A stretch of 64,000 bases of DNA, from NCBI RefSeq assembly GCF_011752935.1, contig NZ_VWWO01000001.1, positions 1,240,001 to 1,304,000 of the forward strand, in the 5' to 3' direction. The notes under the pieces were generated by a model that worked only from the letters and a program-made list of their open reading frames with translations, was not told where the DNA came from and searched no databases. Below are positions 1 through 7,843 of this stretch, in pieces; the first letter of the stretch is position 1, and each line of letters begins with the position of its first letter. The stretch comes from Chitinophaga sp. Cy-1792 (GTDB lineage Bacteria; Bacteroidota; Bacteroidia; Chitinophagales; Chitinophagaceae). Made by a program: the position numbers and the translations under genes.

Positions 1-846
1 CAGGAGCTGACAGAGTCGAATAAGCCGTCTAAAGCATTCAGGAAAGGGATTTACTTAACAGATATCAGGAAGGAAGAAGCGGCTGCCGGAAATGAAGCCC
101 TGCACTATCGCCTGTTGAGGTGTTCGAGTAATTTAACCGGACCTACGGATAATTTCAGGACCACAGATCGTCAGATTATAGATAGATTAAATGAAGAAGT
201 AAAATATGTTTTTGAAGAAAGGACAGACCTCAATCACGTATTAGCGCAGATTTATGAGAATAAAGCCAAAACAGAGGATACGGATAAAGAGGTGAAATCA
301 AGGATCAAGGCTCATTCCGACAAAACGAAAGACATGCCTGCCGAAGGATTGATCGTATTCTGTACTTTTTATGATACTGCCGATCTCGCACATCTTAAAC
401 CTGTTGAAGCTGACAGGTACGATAGATGTTATAAAGATGTCAGTGGTTTTACAAGGCTTTTCTTCAAATTGAAAAGTACGGTAGAGGATGATTCCCTGGA
501 AAAGGATTTCAGCGTTACCCTGTATCCGAATTCCGTGTTCATGATTCCGCTTTCAACGAACCGTTTATATACACATGAAATCAGGCCGTCTATGCTAAAT
601 GTGGATATGATCCCAACGCGATTGGGGTATGTGGTGCGCTGCTCAAACCTGGAAGCTGTACATACCAATAACCAGACATTCATCAAAGACAATGGCCAGT
701 TCATTGAACTGGAGAAGATGACCGTGGAAATGCAGGAAGAATTGAGAAGTTCTTATTACGAGGAGAATAAGTCAGAAAAACTGATGACCTATGGTAAAGT
801 GCATTTCAGCATGAATGCCGGCGATTACGAAAAACCTATTTTTTAA
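1..846 (+). CDS. 2OG-Fe(II) dioxygenase-like protein, 5' end outside window
   Basis: The reading frame is open from base 1 to the TAA at 844-846, so the gene starts upstream; at least 281 residues are visible. The C-terminal half carries the iron triad of 2-oxoglutarate/Fe(II) oxygenases: an H-S-D motif at 313-321, a distal His codon at 574 (context YTHEI) and an Arg codon at 637 (context GYVVRC) that would bind the 2OG carboxylate. The order and spacing match the next gene, and both share the local patterns around the HSD motif and the distal His, so the two look like tandem paralogues. The family is clear at fold level. The substrate cannot be told: protein hydroxylation, nucleic-acid demethylation or small-molecule oxidation are all possible. 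A start at TTG 115 is unlikely because coding sequence continues upstream of it. Confidence 0.7.
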   Translation, partial: QELTESNKPSKAFRKGIYLTDIRKEEAAAGNEALHYRLLRCSSNLTGPTDNFRTTDRQIIDRLNEEVKYVFEERTDLNHVLAQIYENKAKTEDTDKEVKSRIKAHSDKTKDMPAEGLIVFCTFYDTADLAHLKPVEADRYDRCYKDVSGFTRLFFKLKSTVEDDSLEKDFSVTLYPNSVFMIPLSTNRLYTHEIRPSMLNVDMIPTRLGYVVRCSNLEAVHTNNQTFIKDNGQFIELEKMTVEMQEELRSSYYEENKSEKLMTYGKVHFSMNAGDYEKPIF

Positions 847-852
847 AGAGAC

Positions 853-1641
853 ATGGCTGCTGCGTTTAATAAAATCGTACTTGATTTTAACTCAAATTTG
901 TTTGAAGCATTATCGAAGGCAACTATTTTTGAAGCACTTTCAAAAGGCAGAATTGGCAATCATCTTGTAAGAGAAATGACCAATGGAGTACCTGTTGTAA
1001 GAACTACTTCAAAATACAGCATTCCGGCGCAGTTCTTTGCTCCTATCCATGAAGCAGTAGCTGATAATATCCTTGAAACTATCAATAGACAAAGCCTGCA
1101 GGGGCCCAATCCTGCAGGTTTCAATAATGCTTTGATCGAGGTGTACGATGCCAGTTATGCAAAAATGGGCTATCATTCGGATCAGGCCCTGGATCTGGTA
1201 GATGACTCCCTCATTGCGGTATTTTCCTGTTACGAAAATCCGGATGAACTAACAGAAAAACATATACGAAAATTAAGAATTAAGGATAAAGTGACCGACG
1301 AAGAATTTGAATATTCACTGACACATAACTCAGTTATCCTATTCTCAACGGAAACGAATAAACGATTTCAGCATAAGATCATACTGGATCCTGTTCCTGT
1401 CAACTCGCCTGACAATAAATGGCTGGGCATTACATTCCGCACGTCAAAAACATATATTCTGTTTAAAGATGACTTACCAATGTTTGCCAATGGAAACGTA
1501 TTAACAATGGCAGATAAAGACCAGGAAACAGCATTTTATAAACTGAGAGGAGAAGAAAATAGAAGTCTGAATTTTGTTTATCCTGAATTGGAGTATACAA
1601 TAAGCCCGGCAGACATTATGCAGCCACAGCGGCGCATATAG
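853..1641 (+). CDS. 2OG-Fe(II) dioxygenase-like protein (AlkB-like fold)
   Basis: A 262-residue protein starting 6 nt after the preceding stop, so almost surely co-transcribed and probably translationally linked. Visible residues: H108-S109-D110 (context GYHSDQ), H174 (context FQHKI) and R196 (context GITFRTSK), the facial triad and 2OG-binding Arg of the Fe(II)/2OG oxygenase superfamily. The YHSD motif and the short overall length resemble AlkB-type enzymes, but no nucleotide-recognition lid is obvious. The C-terminal 60 residues have no recognised domain. No signal peptide, so probably cytoplasmic. It ends 6 nt from the convergent response-regulator gene. The catalytic class is well supported; the biological substrate is unknown. 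Confidence 0.72.
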   Translation: MAAAFNKIVLDFNSNLFEALSKATIFEALSKGRIGNHLVREMTNGVPVVRTTSKYSIPAQFFAPIHEAVADNILETINRQSLQGPNPAGFNNALIEVYDASYAKMGYHSDQALDLVDDSLIAVFSCYENPDELTEKHIRKLRIKDKVTDEEFEYSLTHNSVILFSTETNKRFQHKIILDPVPVNSPDNKWLGITFRTSKTYILFKDDLPMFANGNVLTMADKDQETAFYKLRGEENRSLNFVYPELEYTISPADIMQPQRRI

Positions 1642-1647
1642 ACCTCA

Positions 1648-2367
1648 CTATTTTTTTAAACGCCGTTGTTGAATAGCAGAAAAGCTTTGTTTTAAAATCT
1701 GCTGACTCTTTCTGCTTACTGGTAAAGTATATGCTGCAACGCTGATTTGTAAAGATTCCAGTGTTGTTATATGTTGTAAAGCTACAATATAGGATTTGTG
1801 TATTCTGAGAAAGTCTGTCCCAGGTAAACATTCTTCTATTGATTTTAAACTGGCGTAGACAATATATTTTTTATTGGGAGTTACAATCTGTACATAGTTC
1901 AACTTCGCTTCAATGAAGAGAATATCAGCGAGCAGTATTTTTTCCAGCCGATGATTACATCGTACATATAATGAATCCGGCTGTTCCCTGTTCATTTTTA
2001 CCGTGGAAGCGCCGGATACCTTGGCATTGGCCTTTTCACAGGCTTTCAGGAAGCGCTCAAAAGTAACAGGCTTCATCAGGTAGTCGGTAACATCCAGTTC
2101 GTAGCCCTGTAAGGCATATTCAGGATAAGCAGTAATAAAGATGACCTGCTGAAAAATGCTATGTTTTTGCAAAAGCTCGATGCCACTCATTTGTGGCATT
2201 TTAATATCCAGGAAAATCAGGTCCACAGCTTCGGTAGACAATATAGCCTGTGCTACAACCGGATTACGGGCAGTGCCCACTAAATGTAGAAATGGTATCT
2301 GTTCAATGTAGCTTTCAATTTGTTTGCGGACCAATGGCTCATCATCCACAATGATACAGTTTAGCAT
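1648..2367 (-). CDS. LytTR-family response regulator
   Basis: A 239-residue two-component regulator. The N-terminal receiver domain (about 1-120) has the acidic pair D8-D9, phospho-acceptor D54 (context IFLDIKMP) and a conserved Lys in a KPVTF motif. The C-terminal part (about 135-235) is a LytTR DNA-binding domain, with the typical stretch on either side of IHKSYIV. The start overlaps the 3' end of the kinase gene by 7 nt, the usual translational coupling for LytS/LytR-type pairs. It should bind DNA when phosphorylated by the adjacent kinase. Its target genes are not evident from the window; the divergent secreted HExxH protein gene is the nearest candidate, by inference only. Confidence 0.92.
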   Translation of the reverse strand: MLNCIIVDDEPLVRKQIESYIEQIPFLHLVGTARNPVVAQAILSTEAVDLIFLDIKMPQMSGIELLQKHSIFQQVIFITAYPEYALQGYELDVTDYLMKPVTFERFLKACEKANAKVSGASTVKMNREQPDSLYVRCNHRLEKILLADILFIEAKLNYVQIVTPNKKYIVYASLKSIEECLPGTDFLRIHKSYIVALQHITTLESLQISVAAYTLPVSRKSQQILKQSFSAIQQRRLKK

Positions 2368-3374
2368 CTTTGTAATGTTAGATTTAAATGAACGGAAAAG
2401 CTGTTGTCATTTTCGCTGATCTCCAGCTGGTGTTGATGAGGGTACATTAATTCCAGTCGCTGCCTTACATTCTGTAACCCGACACCATGGCGGTTGTTGG
2501 TGGGTTGTTTCCTGGCAGTAGAATTCATGCAATAAAAATGAAGTTGGTCATCTGTCAGCTGAATATCAATCTGAATAATATTCTCCCGGTTGTCATCATC
2601 AGAAACATATTTAAATGCATTCTCTATAAATGGCATCAGTAACAAAGGCGCAATTTTAAGGTCCTGGTTCATAGCGATGATATTCAGACTGGCCGTGGCA
2701 TCTGTGCGGATTCGCTGAAGATTAAAATAATTTTCCAGGTAGATGAATTCTTTTGACAACGGAATATAATCGCTATTGCATTCATACAACTGATAACGCA
2801 GCAAATCAGCAATAGATATCAATGTAACCTTTGCCTGCGGTACGTCAAAGTCTAGCTGTGTATACAGGCTGTTGAGAGAATTAAATAAAAAATGTGGATT
2901 CAGCTGTGCTTTGAGGTAAGTTAGTTCTGCGAGAGAATTGGCTTTTTCCATAGCATCCAGTTTACGTTGAGTATTGATGCGATCAAGCGCCAGCTTAAGA
3001 AAGGCGCCCCCAAGTATCCCCACTAAAGCTATAAAAAAACGATTGTACTGCAGGTCTGTATAGTTCCAGGAAAAATCAAAATGGATGGGCACCAGCATGT
3101 GGGTCAGGAATATCTTCATGATAAATGCATAGCCTCCTGCCAGTAAACCCAGCCAGATAAATGACTGTACCAGCAACCTAAGCAGCTGTTTATGCTTAAA
3201 GTAGGATGGCATCAGCCACGCATATACGCCATAGAACGCACAGATAATCAAGCTGACATCCAGTGCAGAAAAATAAAGACGGTTCCCAGTATCGCTAATG
3301 TAGAAATACATGATCTGGTTCCACATAAAGTAGAAACCAAGCCAGAAGAAGGAATGCATTAAAAAACGTCTCAT
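2361..3374 (-). CDS. Sensor histidine kinase, LytS/YehU type (His_kinase family)
   Basis: A 337-residue inner-membrane kinase. Four hydrophobic segments in the first 130 residues (about 5-25, 36-55, 66-90, 112-130) form the membrane sensor. A short linker then leads to the phospho-acceptor motif with H161 (context LNPHFLFN), typical of PF06580 kinases. An Asn box (PFIENAFKY) and a glycine box (GVGLQNVRQRL) of the GHKL ATPase follow. There is no periplasmic sensory domain, so the signal may be sensed in the membrane. It is the first gene of a two-gene operon with the LytTR regulator and is transcribed divergently from the secreted HExxH protein at 3548, with 173 nt between them. Confidence 0.92.
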   Translation of the reverse strand: MRRFLMHSFFWLGFYFMWNQIMYFYISDTGNRLYFSALDVSLIICAFYGVYAWLMPSYFKHKQLLRLLVQSFIWLGLLAGGYAFIMKIFLTHMLVPIHFDFSWNYTDLQYNRFFIALVGILGGAFLKLALDRINTQRKLDAMEKANSLAELTYLKAQLNPHFLFNSLNSLYTQLDFDVPQAKVTLISIADLLRYQLYECNSDYIPLSKEFIYLENYFNLQRIRTDATASLNIIAMNQDLKIAPLLLMPFIENAFKYVSDDDNRENIIQIDIQLTDDQLHFYCMNSTARKQPTNNRHGVGLQNVRQRLELMYPHQHQLEISENDNSFSVHLNLTLQRC

Positions 3375-3547
3375 GTTCCAATTTAAGCAAAACGGGAAAG
3401 TAAGTCTTTTCCATTATAGCAACAGACATAAAAGCGGGATTAATGGCAGATAGCAATAGGAAACACCGATAGTATAGTAAATCCTTCACTTTATGTAAAT
3501 CGGCTGATTCTTCCCTGTCTGAAGCGTATTTTTCGTAAAAAGAAACT

Positions 3548-4843
3548 ATGAGAACAATCCTTGTTGTCACGCTGCTATTTACCGCCATATACAGTGGCAA
3601 TGCGCAGGATCGTGATACTGTTGTCCTGCAGGCTGCCCATTACTTCAGTGAAGCTGATTCGGCAGCCAGGGGCCAGAAAGTATGGAATTTACCACTGTAT
3701 GGCCCGATGATATTTGTAGAACCCAATTCAAGAGTAGCATATACCAATGTACCAGACAGCGCAGGCATCTTCATAAAAAAACAGGAAGGGGTTTATGTAG
3801 GAAAGCTGCCCGCTGATATTATCCTTGCCAATACTGCTACGCTTTGGCAAAATCGTTTATGGACACTCGTATTATGGCCATTGCCGTCCGACAAAGATGA
3901 GCGCCTTAGTCTGATGATGCACGAAAGCTTTCACCGGATACAACGCCAGCTTAATTTACCGGATAATAGCCCAACAGTGGATCACCTGGCAACCATGTAC
4001 GGACGTGTGTACTTTTTGCTGGAATTGCAGGCATTAAAAGCCGCACTCAACAAACCGGTTGAGCAGCGTAAAAATGATCTGTCAAATGCTTTGTTATTCC
4101 ATAGAAAAAGACAACAGCTGTTCCCTGCTACCTTCCCCAGAGAACGTATCCTTGAAATGAACGAAGGATTGGCAGAGTACACCGGAATGATATTAGGACG
4201 CCCCGCAGCAAGCATACACCAGCACTTAAACGATGAAATTGATAAAACAGCCTCAAAGAAATCAATTATCAGATCAATGGCATATGTTACAGGCCCTGTA
4301 TACGGGTATTTGTTGTATGAGAAATTTCCTGCCTGGACACGCAACATCGACTCAACGTCCTCTTTGTCTGCCCTTGTGGAGAAATACTACCACCTGAAAA
4401 CACCCGAACCAATTACGGATGTTGCGCTAAATAAGATGGCAAAGCAGTATAATGGAGCGGCTATTCTTCAAACAGAGAAAGAGAAAGAAGATAAAAGATT
4501 AGTGAAGGTGGCCAGGTATACGCACCGTTTTGCTGAACTGCCGGTATTGGTCATTAATCTCGAAAACATGAGTATCGGCTTCAACCCCAACAATTTATTC
4601 GATTTAGGCCAATTGGGAACAGTATATCCTACCGCAGAAGTAAATGATGTATGGGGTAAATTGATTGTTACCGATGGCGGTATGTTGATGAAAGACTGGA
4701 AAGTGGTTACATTGTCAGCGCCAGAATACATCTCTGTGGAAAATAATACAGCAAAAGGAAGTGGCTGGGAGTTGCAGTTAAATAATGGCTGGGAAATTAA
4801 AAAAGATGATGACCTGCATGTGGTGCTGGTGAGGAAGCCTTAA
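3548..4843 (+). CDS. Secreted protein with HExxH zinc-metalloprotease signature
   Basis: A 431-residue protein with an N-terminal signal peptide (hydrophobic core about 4-17, cleavage likely after the NA of GNAQ). It carries an HExxH motif, H125-E126-S-F-H129, in a hydrophobic helix (context LMMHESFHR). A NEGLAEY motif at 205-211 could supply a third, glutamate zinc ligand (E206 or E210), as in gluzincin peptidases. I do not recognise the family by name. The C-terminal third (about 300-431) lacks motifs and is beta-rich in character. It is expected in the periplasm or outer membrane. It is divergent from the LytTR/LytS pair, which might control it. The metal-site assignment rests on two motifs only; activity is inferred. 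Confidence 0.62.
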   Translation: MRTILVVTLLFTAIYSGNAQDRDTVVLQAAHYFSEADSAARGQKVWNLPLYGPMIFVEPNSRVAYTNVPDSAGIFIKKQEGVYVGKLPADIILANTATLWQNRLWTLVLWPLPSDKDERLSLMMHESFHRIQRQLNLPDNSPTVDHLATMYGRVYFLLELQALKAALNKPVEQRKNDLSNALLFHRKRQQLFPATFPRERILEMNEGLAEYTGMILGRPAASIHQHLNDEIDKTASKKSIIRSMAYVTGPVYGYLLYEKFPAWTRNIDSTSSLSALVEKYYHLKTPEPITDVALNKMAKQYNGAAILQTEKEKEDKRLVKVARYTHRFAELPVLVINLENMSIGFNPNNLFDLGQLGTVYPTAEVNDVWGKLIVTDGGMLMKDWKVVTLSAPEYISVENNTAKGSGWELQLNNGWEIKKDDDLHVVLVRKP

Positions 4844-4879
4844 AAGTAAAAGCCCCCAGGTCTTTCGATCTGAGGGCTT
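4840..4879 (-). terminator. Terminator after tRNA-Ser, possibly bidirectional
   Basis: Hairpin at 4850-4879: a 6-bp outer stem AAGCCC/GGGCTT, one C-A mismatch, six further pairs including one G-T, and a TTTC loop. On the minus strand it is followed by a T-rich run (complement of 4840-4849), so it fits the end of the tRNA transcript. It also lies just after the 4843 stop on the plus strand, where the downstream T-run is missing. Confidence 0.7.
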
Positions 4880-4887
4880 AAAGCTTG

Positions 4888-4974
4888 CGGAAGAGAAGGG
4901 ATTCGAACCCTTGATAGGCTTTCACCTATACACACTTTCCAGGCGTGCCAGTTCAACCACTCCTGCACTCTTCC
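4888..4974 (-). tRNA. tRNA-Ser (GGA anticodon)
   Basis: An 87-nt class II tRNA on the minus strand. The 7-bp acceptor stem (GGAAGAG with CTCTTCC) is perfect, with a G discriminator. The anticodon stem CACGC/GTGTG encloses loop CTGGAAA, giving anticodon GGA (reads UCC/UCU). A long variable arm (TAGGTGAAAGCCTA) and a T-loop TTCGAAT on a 5-bp stem AAGGG/CCCTT complete it. The 3' CCA is not encoded. The long variable arm is diagnostic for serine among these anticodons. Confidence 0.95.
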
Positions 4975-5028
4975 GTGATTATCTTTTTGATACTAAAACG
5001 GAGAGGTTGATTTTCCGTTTCAGGGTTG

Positions 5029-5058
5029 CAAAGATAATCTTAAAATTAATATTTCCAA
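5029..5058 (-). promoter_or_regulatory. Bacteroidota-type promoter for tRNA-Ser
   Basis: On the minus strand: TTG at 5058-5056, a 19-nt spacer, then TATCTTTG at 5036-5029. This matches the known -33 TTG / -7 TAnnTTTG consensus. It lies between the aquaporin stop and the tRNA, with the mature tRNA starting about 54 nt downstream. Confidence 0.75.
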
Positions 5059-5065
5059 TTTTTTT

Positions 5066-5758
5066 TTATTTATTATCGTATAGTTTCCAAATCGCGCCAC
5101 CAATAAGGCCTCCGATGATAGGCCCAACGATGAATACCCATAGGTTAGACAAAGCAGCACCTCCAACGAAGAGCGCAGGACCAATGCTACGGGCCGGATT
5201 TACGGACACTCCTGTAACAGGGATACCCACAATATGGATCAGGGTAAGGGAGAGGCCAATAGCGACGCCTGCAAAACCAATATTGGTGGTGTTTTTACTG
5301 GTACTGCCATGCACAACTACCAGGAAGATGGTTGTCAGCACTATTTCTGCTACCAGACCGCTGACAAGATTGTAATGATCAGGAGAACCTTCACCTACAC
5401 CATTTGCACCCAGGCCATTTGCTGCCAGTGAATAGTCAGCCTTGCCCTGAGCAATAAAGTAAAGTAACGCGGATGCCACAATAGCTCCCAATACCTGTGC
5501 GATGATATAGGACACCGCATCCTTACCGGAAATTTTGCCAAAGGCCAGCATGGAAATAGTAATAGCAGGGTTGATATGACAGCCGGAAATATAACCGATA
5601 GCATACACCATTACCAGTACTGATAACCCAAATGCAAATGCGATCCCTAAAAAGCCCACATGTGCCCCGGCCAGTACAGCCGCGCCTGTGCCCATAAACA
5701 CCAACACGAAGGTGCCGAAGAATTCTGCAATGAATTTTTGCGAAGAAGAGACATTCAT
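5066..5758 (-). CDS. aqpZ: Aquaporin (AqpZ-type water channel)
   Basis: A 230-residue MIP-family channel with six hydrophobic segments and two half-helices carrying NPA boxes at N63-P-A65 (context GCHINPAIT) and N187-P-A189 (context VSVNPARS). The selectivity-filter pattern is water type: an aromatic Phe in helix 2, H175 in LIHIVGIP, and R190 right after the second NPA. The glycerol facilitator GlpF has Gly in place of the His. It allows passive water flow across the inner membrane and is relevant to osmotic adjustment. The gene is monocistronic: the ansA terminator lies 3' of ansA just upstream, and the tRNA-Ser promoter follows the stop. Confidence 0.93.
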   Translation of the reverse strand: MNVSSSQKFIAEFFGTFVLVFMGTGAAVLAGAHVGFLGIAFAFGLSVLVMVYAIGYISGCHINPAITISMLAFGKISGKDAVSYIIAQVLGAIVASALLYFIAQGKADYSLAANGLGANGVGEGSPDHYNLVSGLVAEIVLTTIFLVVVHGSTSKNTTNIGFAGVAIGLSLTLIHIVGIPVTGVSVNPARSIGPALFVGGAALSNLWVFIVGPIIGGLIGGAIWKLYDNK

Positions 5759-5845
5759 AAGAGCAATTGTTTAGAGGTTATATAAAATCTTGGGGTACAG
5801 GGTAATAAACAATCTATACTATAAATATATCACAAATTGATGAAC

Positions 5846-5885
5846 ATAAAAAAACGGGAAGATATCTTTCGACATCTTCCCGTTT
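5846..5885 (-). terminator. Terminator of ansA
   Basis: Perfect 12-bp stem AAACGGGAAGAT (5852-5863) with ATCTTCCCGTTT (5874-5885) and a 10-nt loop. On the minus strand it is followed by a run of T (complement of 5846-5851). It sits 19 nt past the ansA stop. Confidence 0.85.
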
Positions 5886-5904
5886 GCATAAAATATAACT
5901 GCTA

Positions 5905-6942
5905 CTAATACACTTCAGCAATCGTTAACTCCCCGCGGAGCGGTGTTTCCATCATTGTCTTACTTTCTTCCAGTGTAAGCCCCTGACCCAATACAAACAT
6001 CAGCTTCGTTACCGCCGCCTCAAATGTAAGGTCATGGCCACTTACAACGCCCATGTCCAGCAAGTGCTGACTGGTTTCATATTTACCCAGTTCCACAGAA
6101 CCACCATCACATTGCGTAATATCCAATACCAGCGCGCCTGCATCAGATACCCTTTTGATGCAATCAACAAACCACGATTGCGTGGTCGTATTACCACTAC
6201 CGAAAGTCTCCAGGATAACGCCTTTCAGATCCGGTATATTCAGCGTTGCCTCCACTGCCCTGCGGGTAATACCCGGAAACAGTTTCAGTACCGTGATATT
6301 CGTTTCCAGCTCCTTGTGAACTTTCAATGATGCAGCCGGTGTCGGTAAAATAGATTGCGTCTTGTATTTAATATCTATACCTGCTTCCGCCAGCTGCGGA
6401 TAGTTCATGGTATAAAATGCTTCAAACTTTTCAGCATTGTACTTCTTGGAACGATTTCCCCTGAACAGGGAAAAGTCAAAGTAGATACATACTTCCGGTA
6501 CCATCGCTACATTACTGCCATTGTGCTTGGCACAGGCAATCTCCATTGCGGTAATAATGTTCTCCTTGGCATCTGTACGTATCTTTCCGATTGGAAGTTG
6601 TGATCCGGTAAGTATCACTGGCTTGGAGAGGTTCTCCAGCATGAAACTTAATGCCGATGCGGTAAACGCCATTGTATCGGAGCCGTGAAGAATTACAAAT
6701 CCATCGTAACGGTCATAACGGTCCTCAATGATACTGGCCAGTTCCACCCATATTTCAGGTTGCATATCGGAGGAATCAATAGGTGGATTAAATGCATAAA
6801 CATAGAAGTCTATTCCCATCCTATATAGCTCAGGCAAGTTATTCCTGATCTCGTTGAATCCTATCGGGCGCAGTGCTTTGGTTTTGTCGTCATAGATCAT
6901 CCCTACAGTTCCGCCCGTGTAAATAATCAATATTTTACTCAT
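5905..6942 (-). CDS. ansA: Type I asparaginase
   Basis: A 345-residue cytoplasmic L-asparaginase that hydrolyses asparagine to aspartate and ammonia. The first active-site motif is at the N terminus (Y8-T9-G-G-T12); the second is HGSDTM. The catalytic Lys region RTDAKEN follows. No signal peptide, which separates it from periplasmic type II enzymes. The start is set at the ATG at 6942: an upstream TTG at 6969 would add nine residues without family support. A TAACTTTG promoter element lies 25 nt upstream, and the gene is preceded by the TatD gene in the same direction. Confidence 0.93.
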   Translation of the reverse strand: MSKILIIYTGGTVGMIYDDKTKALRPIGFNEIRNNLPELYRMGIDFYVYAFNPPIDSSDMQPEIWVELASIIEDRYDRYDGFVILHGSDTMAFTASALSFMLENLSKPVILTGSQLPIGKIRTDAKENIITAMEIACAKHNGSNVAMVPEVCIYFDFSLFRGNRSKKYNAEKFEAFYTMNYPQLAEAGIDIKYKTQSILPTPAASLKVHKELETNITVLKLFPGITRRAVEATLNIPDLKGVILETFGSGNTTTQSWFVDCIKRVSDAGALVLDITQCDGGSVELGKYETSQHLLDMGVVSGHDLTFEAAVTKLMFVLGQGLTLEESKTMMETPLRGELTIAEVY

Positions 6943-6966
6943 TGTGCTAAGTCTGCCAGTTCTATG

Positions 6967-6974
6967 CAAAGTTA
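6967..6974 (-). promoter_or_regulatory. -7 promoter element of ansA
   Basis: TAACTTTG on the minus strand, a full match to TAnnTTTG, 25 nt before the ansA ATG and within the gap after the TatD gene. No clear TTG is found 19 nt upstream. It implies ansA can be transcribed separately from the TatD gene. Confidence 0.55.
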
Positions 6975-6986
6975 TCCTTTAAAAGG

Positions 6987-7757
6987 TTAGAGCATTTTGA
7001 ATAATTTCCGGGCATTACTGCTGGTAATAGCGGCTACCTCTTCTATTTTTAGATTTTTTACATCCGCTACTTTCTCACCTATCAACGGAATATAACTGCT
7101 CTCGTTGCGCTTACCTCTGTATGGAACCGGCGCCAGATACGGTGCATCCGTTTCCAGTACAATGTGCTGCAGGTCTATTCCTTCTATGATCCTGTCCAGT
7201 CCGGCCTTCTTGAAAGTCACTACTCCGCCTATTCCCAGGTAAAATCCCAGGTCGATGATCTCCTGCGCTTCTTCCTGCGTGCCCGAAAAGCAATGGAATA
7301 CGCCACTCAGATTGCCGTCCTGTAAGGCTTTCACTTCGTTTATGCACTCCCGTGTCGATTCACGGCTGTGTATGGCTACCGGCAAACCATGTTCCCTGGC
7401 CATTTTCAGCTGTGCCCTGAATGCTTCATACTGTTGCGGTACATAAGTCTTGTCCCAGTAAAAATCCAATCCAATCTCTCCTACCGCCCAGTATTTTCGC
7501 TGCTCCAGCTGACGCCGAACTAATTCCAGCTGAGGAGCATAATCGGGCTTTACATAGCAGGGATGTATCCCCATCATCGGGAAACAATGCGCCGGATATG
7601 CCTCCTCCAGCTCCAGCATGCCCGGAATGGAATCCTCATCAATATTCGGTAGAAATAACTTTTCCACGCCCATTGATAATGCCCGGGCTATTATCTCCTT
7701 TCTATCAGTACTAAATTCTTCTGAATATAAATGTGCGTGGGTATCTATCCAAAACAT
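6987..7757 (-). CDS. TatD-family metal-dependent hydrolase/DNase
   Basis: A 256-residue amidohydrolase-fold protein. Metal-binding motifs in order: D5-T-H7-A-H9 at the N terminus, the Glu of GEIGLDFYW, a His in AIHSRES, the FHCFSG motif, and the Asp of ETDAPYL near the C terminus. This is the complete TatD signature. Family members act as 3'-5' DNases or D-aminoacyl hydrolases in quality control; the exact role here is unknown. The start is ATG 7757, which places the DTHAH motif at the usual position. A codon 45 nt upstream would add an unsupported tail. A TACCTTTG element lies upstream at 7800-7807. Confidence 0.92.
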   Translation of the reverse strand: MFWIDTHAHLYSEEFSTDRKEIIARALSMGVEKLFLPNIDEDSIPGMLELEEAYPAHCFPMMGIHPCYVKPDYAPQLELVRRQLEQRKYWAVGEIGLDFYWDKTYVPQQYEAFRAQLKMAREHGLPVAIHSRESTRECINEVKALQDGNLSGVFHCFSGTQEEAQEIIDLGFYLGIGGVVTFKKAGLDRIIEGIDLQHIVLETDAPYLAPVPYRGKRNESSYIPLIGEKVADVKNLKIEEVAAITSSNARKLFKML

Positions 7758-7799
7758 AACATTATTTTTATAATATAAAATCCTATCTTTATGGAATAA

Positions 7800-7807
7800 C
7801 AAAGGTA
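7800..7807 (-). promoter_or_regulatory. -7 promoter element of the TatD gene
   Basis: TACCTTTG on the minus strand, a full TAnnTTTG match, 43 nt upstream of the ATG at 7757. It lies in the divergent gap shared with the lipoprotein gene at 7844. Confidence 0.5.
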
Positions 7808-7843
7808 CAGCCAGAAAAACCGAATTGCTAAAAATCTATCACT

